From: Synergistaceae bacterium
GTDB taxonomy: Bacteria > Synergistota > Synergistia > Synergistales > Thermovirgaceae
Direction: 5' to 3'
Length of the DNA: 17,411 bases
NCBI GenBank assembly: GCA_003446665.1
Contig: DMCT01000037.1
Coordinates: forward strand, 1 to 17,411
Within the stretch, counting starts at the first letter, position 1. Each line of letters begins with the position of its first letter. The notes beneath the pieces were generated by a model. That model searched no databases. It saw only the letters and a program-made list of their open reading frames with translations, and was not told the DNA's origin. Positions 1 through 5,339 of the stretch are shown here, piece by piece. Both the position numbers and the translations under genes were made by a program.

Positions 1-56
1 TTTTTTCAGTCCTCTTCTTCTCACTTGTCTTAACAAAAGAATACCCGTAAAGACAT

Positions 57-98
57 ACAGACAAGGCGCCCCGGTTCCTGCCGGGGCGCCTTGTCTGT
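57..98 (-). terminator. Perfect 18-bp hairpin downstream of the sirtuin gene
   Basis: The arms 57-74 and 81-98 are exact reverse complements around a 6-base loop (ttcctg), and the stem is very GC-rich. It lies about 30 bases after the sirtuin stop codon, so it most likely ends that minus-strand transcript. A gene ending just left of the window could also use it. Neither flank has a clean T run: the minus-strand side continues atgtcttta and the plus-strand side aaattacc. It may therefore be a bidirectional or weak intrinsic terminator, or an RNA 3'-end stabiliser. Confidence 0.65.
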
Positions 99-108
99 AA
101 ATTACCTT

Positions 109-133
109 CGTGAGGCCGGTAAAAGTCCTCACG
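109..133 (-). other. Small hairpin across the sirtuin stop codon
   Basis: The arms 109-115 (cgtgagg) and 127-133 (cctcacg) form a perfect 7-bp stem with an 11-base loop. The stop codon of the sirtuin gene (129-131) lies inside one arm. It sits just in front of the larger 57-98 hairpin, so the 3' end of the transcript can carry two stems in tandem. The structure is seen in the sequence; a role in 3'-end formation or stability is an inference. Confidence 0.35.
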
Positions 134-917
134 CGTCTTCTGGGATTTCCAGGCGGAGATGCTTGTTTACCGCGCTGAAGAAATCGTCGATATCCTCTTC
201 GACGTGCAGGAGAACACGTTCTTGTGGCAGGTAGGTGAGGGAAATTTCTCCCTTATTCACTACTATTATGTCTCCTTTTGTCATTGAGGGCAGAAGAGCC
301 GCGGGGGTAACGACCAGGGACGACCCTACGACGAAAAGGAGCTCTGCCGAGAATGCCAGGGCCTTGCACTCTTCCAGGTGCTTAACCATTTCGCCGAAAA
401 AAACTATGTCGGGCTTGACGACGCCGCCACAGCTGTCACAGCGGGGCACTTCGTAATCGAAAGCCATTTTGAGACTTTCCTCGTACCCCCAGGTTTTGCC
501 GCAGTCAACGCAGAAACTTTTCCAGATTCCACCATGGATTTCGTAGACTTTCTTCGAGCCCGCTCGCTGGTGCAGCGAGTCGATGTTTTGCGTAATGACA
601 CCTTCGAGAATCCCCTCTTTTTCCAGGGCTGCGAAAAACCTGTGTGCGAAGGTAGGTTTGATCTTTTCCACCGAACGCAAAAATTCCCGGTGGAAATCGT
701 AAAAGAAACGAGGGTCCTGGTAAAAGTAGTCTATATCGAAAATGCGCTCGGGGTCCGTGTGAAGCTTTTGGCGGTAAATGCCTTTAGGTCCCCTGAAATC
801 TGGCAATCCTGCGTTCGTGGACATGCCGGCTCCACTCAAAAGGACGGCTTTTCGAGTGTTTTGCAGTCTTTCGGCGCATTTTCGCGCCTGCGCTTCTAGA
901 GCTTTTATCTCGGCCAT
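129..917 (-). CDS. cobB: NAD-dependent protein deacylase (sirtuin, Sir2 family)
   Basis: Removes acyl groups, chiefly acetyl, from lysines of cytoplasmic proteins, using NAD+ and releasing nicotinamide and O-acetyl-ADP-ribose. The 262-residue length is normal for a compact bacterial sirtuin. Visible motifs in order are GAGMS (29-33) and GLPDFRG (37-43) of the NAD site, TQNID (109-113), the catalytic His128 in HGG, a zinc ribbon with Cys136, Cys139, Cys160 and Cys163, KPDIVFFGE (168-176) and GSS (198-200). The start at 917 is preferred over an upstream in-frame start at 959 because a GGAGGG ribosome site lies 7 bases before it and the protein then begins close to the first family motif. It is a single gene transcribed away from the superoxide reductase. 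The family call is very sure. Exact acyl preference cannot be read from the sequence, and the symbol follows general bacterial usage. Confidence 0.96.
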   Translation of the reverse strand: MAEIKALEAQARKCAERLQNTRKAVLLSGAGMSTNAGLPDFRGPKGIYRQKLHTDPERIFDIDYFYQDPRFFYDFHREFLRSVEKIKPTFAHRFFAALEKEGILEGVITQNIDSLHQRAGSKKVYEIHGGIWKSFCVDCGKTWGYEESLKMAFDYEVPRCDSCGGVVKPDIVFFGEMVKHLEECKALAFSAELLFVVGSSLVVTPAALLPSMTKGDIIVVNKGEISLTYLPQERVLLHVEEDIDDFFSAVNKHLRLEIPEDA

Positions 918-996
918 AAAATATCCCTCCGTTTCGGACTTACCCTTTAAACTTATCACAAACCGGAGGATGGCATCTTTTGCTCAAGGCTTTTAT

Positions 997-1025
997 TTGA
1001 CATGTGAGCCGCCCTCGGGTAGAAA
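997..1025 (+). promoter_or_regulatory. Candidate sigma-70-type promoter upstream of superoxide reductase gene
   Basis: A perfect -35 hexamer TTGACA (997-1002) is followed after 17 bases by TAGAAA (1020-1025), which matches the -10 consensus at four of six positions. A second AT-rich hexamer, tataat at 1027-1032, is too far from this -35 (24 bases) to pair with it. This would give a leader of roughly 120 bases before the superoxide reductase gene. The -35 match is strong and the -10 is mediocre. Confidence 0.45.
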
Positions 1026-1084
1026 ATATAATAAAGAAAAACGTTTTCAAACTGGAGTCAGGAAGGTCGCTATCGTATTGCAGT

Positions 1085-1093
1085 TGCTATAAT
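1085..1093 (+). promoter_or_regulatory. Extended -10 promoter for superoxide reductase and ferritin
   Basis: TGCTATAAT (1085-1093) is an exact extended -10 element (TGnTATAAT) 60 bases before the superoxide reductase start codon. No good -35 sits 17 bases upstream, which is usual for extended -10 promoters. Transcription would begin near 1100, giving a leader of about 53 bases. Together with the 997-1025 element, the pair of genes may have two promoters. Confidence 0.5.
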
Positions 1094-1094
1094 T

Positions 1095-1106
1095 GTCTCC
1101 AGAGAC
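1095..1106. promoter_or_regulatory. Operator-like inverted repeat at the predicted transcription start
   Basis: GTCTC-CA-GAGAC is a perfect 5-bp inverted repeat beginning two bases after the -10 hexamer 1088-1093, so it covers the expected start site. A repressor bound there would block initiation. It does not match the PerR or Fur consensus that I know, so no regulator is named. Short repeats of this size also arise by chance. Confidence 0.3.
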
Positions 1107-1152
1107 GAAGCCGGATCTGGGAAAACTGATATTTCACAAGGAGGGATACTAG

Positions 1153-1527
1153 ATGGCGAAACTGAACGAAGTATACAAATGTGAACTCTGTGGCAACATG
1201 GTTATAGTCGTTCATGATGGTGCGGGAGAGCTTGTTTGCTGCGGACAGCCCATGAAACGCATGGAGGAGCAGACCGCCGATTCCGCGACGGAAAAACACG
1301 TGCCGGTGATCGAAAAGAAAGAAGAAGGGATCCTGGTCAAAGTCGGGAGTGTTCCTCACCCGATGGAAGAAAAGCACTACATAGAATGGATCGAGTTGAC
1401 AGTAGACGGGACGGTGCTAAGGCGTTTTCTCAAACCTCAGGAAGCACCGGAAGCGCTGTTCAAGGTAAAAGGTGAAAAGTTGAGTGCCCGGGAATACTGT
1501 AACGTACACGGACTCTGGAGGAGCTGA
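1153..1527 (+). CDS. dfx: Desulfoferrodoxin (2Fe superoxide reductase)
   Basis: Reduces superoxide to hydrogen peroxide in the cytoplasm without making oxygen, taking electrons from rubredoxin or similar donors; typical of anaerobes. The 124-residue protein has both iron domains. The N-terminal desulforedoxin centre has Cys10, Cys13, Cys29 and Cys30. The catalytic Fe(His)4Cys centre has His49, His69, His75, Cys116 and His119, with the conserved Glu47-Lys48 pair beside it. These numbers coincide with those described for the two-iron enzyme of Desulfoarculus baarsii. The start is fixed by a strong AAGGAGGG site 7 bases upstream. The ferritin gene begins 5 bases after the stop and its ribosome site lies inside this gene, so the two are co-expressed. 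All ligands are present, so the enzyme should be active. Confidence 0.97.
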   Translation: MAKLNEVYKCELCGNMVIVVHDGAGELVCCGQPMKRMEEQTADSATEKHVPVIEKKEEGILVKVGSVPHPMEEKHYIEWIELTVDGTVLRRFLKPQEAPEALFKVKGEKLSAREYCNVHGLWRS

Positions 1528-1532
1528 CGATA

Positions 1533-2027
1533 ATGATTAGCAAGAAAATGCAGGAAGCGATGAACAATCAGATTAACGAGGAACTTTACTCAGCCTATCT
1601 TTATCTTTCCATGGCGGCCTGGTTCGAGAAAAACAACCTTCGTGGGGCCGCTTCGTGGATGCTTAAGCAATCCAGTGAAGAGACGGGTCATGCAATGAAA
1701 TTTTTCAATCACCTCCTTGAGAGAGGCGGAGAGGTCGAGCTGCTGCCCATCAAGGGTCCCCAAAAAGAGTGGACTTCGATACTGGAAGTTTTTGAGGCCT
1801 CCCTGGAGCATGAACGTCATATTTCGGCCCGCATCAACGACCTTTATAGCCTGGCGCTGAAAGAAAGCGACTACGCTTCGCAGGTGTTCCTGCAGTGGTT
1901 TGTCGAGGAGCAGGTGGAGGAAGAGGCATCGGTGGATGAGGTTGTCCAGAAGCTCAAGCTGGTTTCCGATTCCAAACAGGGTATTTTTATGGTCGACAGG
2001 GAACTCGGCATGAGGGGGAACGATTAG
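1533..2027 (+). CDS. ftnA: Ferritin (non-haem, FtnA type)
   Basis: Forms a 24-subunit shell that oxidises Fe(II) and stores the iron as a mineral core. The 164-residue, all-helical protein carries the full ferroxidase set: Glu17, Glu50, His53, Glu94, Gln127 and Glu130, with Glu49 and Glu126 nearby; the numbering matches E. coli FtnA. No haem-type bacterioferritin signature is evident. Translation starts 5 bases after the superoxide reductase stop, using a GGAGGAG site inside the end of that gene, so the two proteins are probably made together: one removes superoxide and the other sequesters iron that would react with the resulting peroxide. A terminator hairpin follows at 2084-2113. Confidence 0.96.
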   Translation: MISKKMQEAMNNQINEELYSAYLYLSMAAWFEKNNLRGAASWMLKQSSEETGHAMKFFNHLLERGGEVELLPIKGPQKEWTSILEVFEASLEHERHISARINDLYSLALKESDYASQVFLQWFVEEQVEEEASVDEVVQKLKLVSDSKQGIFMVDRELGMRGND

Positions 2028-2083
2028 AACCTGTGCAGGCCGAATCCTTGATTGACGTGTGGAAGATATAAGGTGTTTCCTGG

Positions 2084-2113
2084 CGGGGCAGGTCGCGACA
2101 CCTGCCCCGTTTT
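2084..2113 (+). terminator. Intrinsic terminator after the ferritin gene
   Basis: A perfect 10-bp GC-rich stem (2084-2093 with 2100-2109), a 6-base loop and a TTTT run (2110-2113) form a classic intrinsic terminator 57 bases after ferritin. It lies only 28 bases before the flavin reductase start. No convincing promoter sits between it and that gene, so downstream genes may depend on readthrough or on a promoter I cannot see. The segment 2071-2076 (aggtgt) can pair with 2098-2103 and would disrupt the stem. Confidence 0.75.
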
Positions 2114-2141
2114 ACACATGCCGACAGGAGGGGATGAAAAA

Positions 2142-2672
2142 ATGGAAAACAAAGACATTGACGTGAGAGCTTTGTACAAGATTTCCTACGGGCTGTACCT
2201 GGTAAGTTCCTGCAAGGGAGATAAATTCAACGGCCAGGTGGCCAATGCAGTCATGCAGGTGACGGCTGACCCCATAAGCATCGTAGCCTGCCTGCACAAG
2301 GACAACCTGACCACCGAGTGTATCCGGGATTCCGGCGTTTTCAGCGTGGGTGTCCTGGAACAGGACACGCCCATGACCTTCATCGGCAATTTCGGTTTCA
2401 AGTGCGGCAGGGACATAGACAAGTTCTGCAATTGCAATTACCGGGTGGGCGTAACGGGCGCCCCGCTTCCGCTGGAACACACCCTTGCTGTTATCGAGGC
2501 TGAAGTGGTTCGTCATACAGACATATTTACTCACGTGATGTTTTTCGGCAAGGTGGTTTCTTCAGAAATCCTCAAGGAAGGGCCTCCCCTGACTTATGCC
2601 CATTACCACGAGGTCAAAAAGGGCAAATCGCCAAAGAACGCGCCTACCTCGACATTAAACAAGGTGAGATGA
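2142..2672 (+). CDS. Flavin reductase-like FMN-binding protein (rubredoxin-less relative of high-molecular-weight rubredoxin)
   Basis: Likely a cytoplasmic FMN-binding electron carrier or NAD(P)H:flavin reductase. The sequence resembles the flavin reductase domain at the N-terminus of clostridial high-molecular-weight rubredoxin (Hrb) and flavoredoxins: KISYGLYLVSS near 13-23, NGQVANAVMQVTADP near 30-44, then GNFGFKCGRDIDKF near 82-95. The C-terminus keeps the linker-like KKGKSPKNAPTS (159-170) but stops at residue 176, with no CPxCG rubredoxin knuckles. Start 2142 has a GGAGGGG site; an upstream in-frame start at 2052 would run through the terminator stem and is rejected. Its stop overlaps the next start (ATGA). 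Placement behind superoxide reductase and ferritin suggests a role in oxygen or superoxide reduction chains. The domain is sure; the electron partner is inferred. Confidence 0.88.
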   Translation: MENKDIDVRALYKISYGLYLVSSCKGDKFNGQVANAVMQVTADPISIVACLHKDNLTTECIRDSGVFSVGVLEQDTPMTFIGNFGFKCGRDIDKFCNCNYRVGVTGAPLPLEHTLAVIEAEVVRHTDIFTHVMFFGKVVSSEILKEGPPLTYAHYHEVKKGKSPKNAPTSTLNKVR

Positions 2673-3532
2673 AGGCGGTGTCGGTAAAAACGCAAAACGG
2701 GACGGGAAAGCTGTTGAAATGGCTCGAAGGTCTTTACGAAAAATACAACAGGCGTGAGTATGTTCACCCGGATCCTGTGGAGCTGCTGTACGCCTATGGG
2801 GATGTCAGGGACAGGGAAATAGCCGGAATCGTAGCGGCGGCACTTGCTTACGGCAGGGCGGCGTTGATAATAAAAAGCGCCGGCAGCGTGCTTGATGTCC
2901 TGGGGCTATCGCCTGCAGCTTCCCTTTCGGAGATGACCGATGCCGAGCTTATGCGTTCCTTGAAAGGCTTCAGGCATCGCTTTACCACCGGCTACGATAT
3001 GGCGATGCTTCTTTCGGGGATCAGAAAGACCCTTGGCAGATACGAAACCCTGGAGGCCTGTTTCGCGGAAGGTCTCGAAAAGGGTCGAGGTTCAGTAACT
3101 GCCGGGCTAAGTCATTTGCGAAATGCCCTGTGTAGTTGGGAAGACGGAAAGGTAAACGCCGCGCTCCCCGACCCGGGCAAAGGGTCGGCGTGCAAAAGGT
3201 TGTACCTTTTCCTGAAGTGGATGGTCCGCTCCGATGATGTGGACCCAGGAGGATGGAAAGCCGTCGATCCCTCGCGGCTTTTGATACCCCTGGATACCCA
3301 CATGTTTTCTATGACGCGCGAGTGGGGGATGACCAACAGGAAAAGTGCCGACATCAAGACGGTACAGGAGGTAACCAGAGCCTTCGCGGCTCTGCGCCCT
3401 GATGACCCGTTGCGGTACGATTTCGTGTTGACCCGCTTCGGGATCAGGTCCGACATGGATAAAGGACAGTTGCTGAAAGAGGGGTCATTCCTCCTGACGG
3501 GCCTGCAAAAACCAAGGGATCATCTAGTATAA
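2669..3532 (+). CDS. TIGR02757 family (DUF2400) protein of unknown function
   Basis: A conserved bacterial protein whose function is not established. The 287-residue product shows the family's characteristic blocks: a Tyr-Asn near 26-27 then HPDPVELLYAY (33-43), DREIAGIVAAALAYGR (48-63), GFRHRF (100-105), GKGSACKRLYLFLKWMVR (170-187), the Asp-rich DDVDPGGW (189-196), LIPLDTH (205-211), TNRKSADIKT (222-231) and DPLRYDFVLTRFG (246-258). The invariant CKR, WMVR and PLDTH segments look like a catalytic or nucleic-acid-binding surface, but this is an inference. Its ATG overlaps the stop of the flavin reductase gene (ATGA), so translation is coupled. It ends with TAA inside a TATAAT hexamer (3528-3533) that could be a -10 for the next gene, though no -35 is evident. 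Confidence 0.9.
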   Translation: MKAVSVKTQNGTGKLLKWLEGLYEKYNRREYVHPDPVELLYAYGDVRDREIAGIVAAALAYGRAALIIKSAGSVLDVLGLSPAASLSEMTDAELMRSLKGFRHRFTTGYDMAMLLSGIRKTLGRYETLEACFAEGLEKGRGSVTAGLSHLRNALCSWEDGKVNAALPDPGKGSACKRLYLFLKWMVRSDDVDPGGWKAVDPSRLLIPLDTHMFSMTREWGMTNRKSADIKTVQEVTRAFAALRPDDPLRYDFVLTRFGIRSDMDKGQLLKEGSFLLTGLQKPRDHLV

Positions 3533-3574
3533 TGACGGCAAAAGAAAGCCTTCTTCGAGGAGGATATTCGGAAA

Positions 3575-4246
3575 ATGGGAATTTTGCCCTACTGGGACAA
3601 AAACGTCGACCTGGAAATAGTTCCGTGGATACCTTACGGTGTCGATTTTACCCCTGTCTCCGTCAATACGCTTCATAGCGAGCAGATAGGCCGTATCGCC
3701 AGGATAGCGCTGGAACTGGACAGCGAGCTTTTGTGCCTAGAGGGAATGACAACCGGCCAGGTCGGATCCTTGTTCAGGGAAAAGCTTATACTGCCCGACG
3801 ACAGAACCTCGCTGGTTCCGGGATTCTCGATGGTTTTCGCCTATTCACGGCCCATGGAGGCCTTTTTGGGCATTTTTGCCGAGGCCTTCCCGGGTATCAG
3901 CGCGGGCCTGTCCCTCTGTGGGGTCTGGGACAGGACCATGCTCGTAGACGAGTGCAAGGTGATAGTACTTGTAAGCGACAGCCCTCTTTTCAACGAGGAA
4001 GGCTGCCTGGACGCGCTTTCGGAACTACTCGAGAAATCTCCGGCGGCGGACAGTGGAATGCGCAATTCCTTTTTCGCGGAACAGTTTGGGTACAGACGGT
4101 TTTCCATACCTTTTGAAACCGATGACGTAACCGAACTTTGCATAACCAAGGTTTTGTTTGATTTCGAATTCGAAGCCACTCGGCAAATAGTCGGCCCAGC
4201 GCCGGAGGTGGCCTTCCCTAATCATTCTTTCAAGGGTATTCATTGA
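3575..4246 (+). CDS. Hypothetical protein, unrecognised family
   Basis: I do not recognise this 223-residue protein. A strong GAGGAGGA site (3557-3564) precedes the ATG, and the stop overlaps the next gene by one base, so it is certainly a real, co-translated gene. It has no signal peptide or membrane segment. Strand-helix alternation, with hydrophobic strands such as KVIVLVSDS (128-136), suggests a soluble alpha/beta protein. Visible features are an N-terminal WDKNVDLEIVPWIPYGVDF stretch, a central PGFSMVFAYSRPMEAFLGIF, four scattered cysteines and an acidic middle. No nucleotide-binding loop or metal motif stands out. It lies 42 bases after the TIGR02757 gene and is coupled to mntP. Confidence 0.85.
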   Translation: MGILPYWDKNVDLEIVPWIPYGVDFTPVSVNTLHSEQIGRIARIALELDSELLCLEGMTTGQVGSLFREKLILPDDRTSLVPGFSMVFAYSRPMEAFLGIFAEAFPGISAGLSLCGVWDRTMLVDECKVIVLVSDSPLFNEEGCLDALSELLEKSPAADSGMRNSFFAEQFGYRRFSIPFETDDVTELCITKVLFDFEFEATRQIVGPAPEVAFPNHSFKGIH

Positions 4247-4809
4247 TGAACCTGGCTACGACGGCCCTTTTGGGCTTCGGCCTTTCCATGGACGCCTTTG
4301 CCGTTTCGATAGTTATCTCTTTTTGCGTTATGAAACTCAAAAACGTACATGTGCTGAGAGTTGCCGGCAGTTTTGGCTTTTTCCAGGCCGCTATGCCTCT
4401 TTTTGGATGGTTGGCGGCTTCAGGGTTTGCGGAATCCATAAGGCCATGGGATCACTGGCTGGCTTTTTTGCTATTGGCTGGGGTCGGTGCGCACATGGTT
4501 CGGGAGGGGCTTGAAAAAAGCGTTTCTTGCCCGAATTGGCCGGATCCGACAAAGGGTAAAGCCCTGTTCGCGCTTTCTGTAGGCACGAGTATAGATGCCT
4601 TTGCGGCCGGGGCAGGGTTCGTGGGACTGAGGGTGGACATTATACGGACGGTGACCGTTATCGGCTTGATGACATTCGGGATTTCCGTGGTGGGTATGCT
4701 TTTCGGAGACCGTCTGGGGAAACACTCGGGTAAAAGAATGCTTGTTGTCGGCGGGCTTGTTCTCGCCTTGTTGGGACTCAAGATCCTGCTGGAACACCTT
4801 ATAGCCTGA
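4246..4809 (+). CDS. mntP: Putative manganese efflux pump MntP
   Basis: An inner-membrane protein of the MntP (DUF204) family, which exports Mn2+ to prevent manganese toxicity. The 187-residue protein is about six hydrophobic helices in two related halves. Each half carries the family's conserved aspartate motif: GLSMDAFAVS with Asp16 and SVGTSIDAFAAG with Asp117. GFFQAAMPLFGW (44-55) and the LLAGVGAHMVREG block (77-89) are also typical. The ATG at 4246 shares one base with the upstream stop (TGATG), giving tight translational coupling; a TTG at 4243 is in frame but less likely. No yybP-ykoY manganese riboswitch is visible, and the gene has no leader of its own, so it is expressed as part of the operon. 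Manganese handling fits a neighbourhood that includes superoxide defence. Confidence 0.93.
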   Translation: MNLATTALLGFGLSMDAFAVSIVISFCVMKLKNVHVLRVAGSFGFFQAAMPLFGWLAASGFAESIRPWDHWLAFLLLAGVGAHMVREGLEKSVSCPNWPDPTKGKALFALSVGTSIDAFAAGAGFVGLRVDIIRTVTVIGLMTFGISVVGMLFGDRLGKHSGKRMLVVGGLVLALLGLKILLEHLIA

Positions 4810-4823
4810 CGGGGGTGTAAAAG

Positions 4824-5339
4824 TTGCCCTGCACGAGACCCGGATGGGACAGCTATTTCATGTCTATTGCCAAAGTTGTTTCTACCAGAAGCACCTGCCT
4901 GAGGCGAAGAGTGGGGGCTGTTTTGGTTCGTGACCGGCAGATAATAAGCACAGGCTACAACGGCGCGCCGAAAGGGGTACCCCATTGCGAAGAGGTGGGA
5001 TGCCTGAGGGAGGAACTTTCCGTCCCGTCCGGCGAGCGCCATGAAATATGCCGCGGATCACACGCCGAGATCAACGCCATAGCACAAGCCGCTGCCGTGG
5101 GGTCGCAGACTGCCGGTGCAACGCTATATTGTACCCATGAACCCTGTGCCTTCTGTGCCAAGGCGCTCATCAACGCCGGGGTCGTGCGGATCGTTTACAG
5201 GAAGCCCTATCCTGACGAACTTTCCCGCAGGATCAGGGAAGATGCCGGAATGGATGAAACGGTCTTTCCGGAGGAGCGATATGATGAGTGCTTGAGGCTG
5301 AACAAGCCGACTGGAGATGATGACGGCCGTGGCGATTGA
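4824..5339 (+). CDS. Deoxycytidylate (dCMP) deaminase
   Basis: Converts dCMP to dUMP in the cytoplasm, supplying thymidylate synthesis. The 171-residue protein is a zinc cytidine-deaminase fold: His80-Ala-Glu82 (HAE) and Cys108/Cys111 (PCAFC) hold the catalytic zinc and proton-shuttling glutamate. Family segments [27 protein letters not shown] and EEVGCLRE are present. It starts at TTG 4824 with GGGGGTG (4811-4817) upstream. The ATG at 4860 would delete the conserved RPGWDSYFM opening, so the TTG is preferred. The gene begins 14 bases after mntP and overlaps the AAA+ ATPase gene by 23 bases, so both are co-translated. ComEB-like late competence proteins share this sequence, and bacterial annotations are often named that way. 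Confidence 0.93.
   Translation: MPCTRPGWDSYFMSIAKVVSTRSTCLRRRVGAVLVRDRQIISTGYNGAPKGVPHCEEVGCLREELSVPSGERHEICRGSHAEINAIAQAAAVGSQTAGATLYCTHEPCAFCAKALINAGVVRIVYRKPYPDELSRRIREDAGMDETVFPEERYDECLRLNKPTGDDDGRGD

Noticed and set aside
378..899. A 173-codon open frame on the plus strand.
   Set aside because: It is antisense to the sirtuin, which has all its motifs and a good ribosome site.
1080..1110. Possible PerR or Fur box near the superoxide reductase promoter.
   Set aside because: The region is AT-rich around tataattgt but does not extend into the symmetrical consensus of either box.
3528..3533. Perfect TATAAT as a promoter for the 223-residue gene.
   Set aside because: No -35 element or extended -10 TG is present, and the hexamer is formed by the end codons of the previous gene.
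4200..4260. Manganese riboswitch (yybP-ykoY) upstream of mntP.
   Set aside because: mntP begins one base inside the previous gene, leaving no leader for such an RNA.
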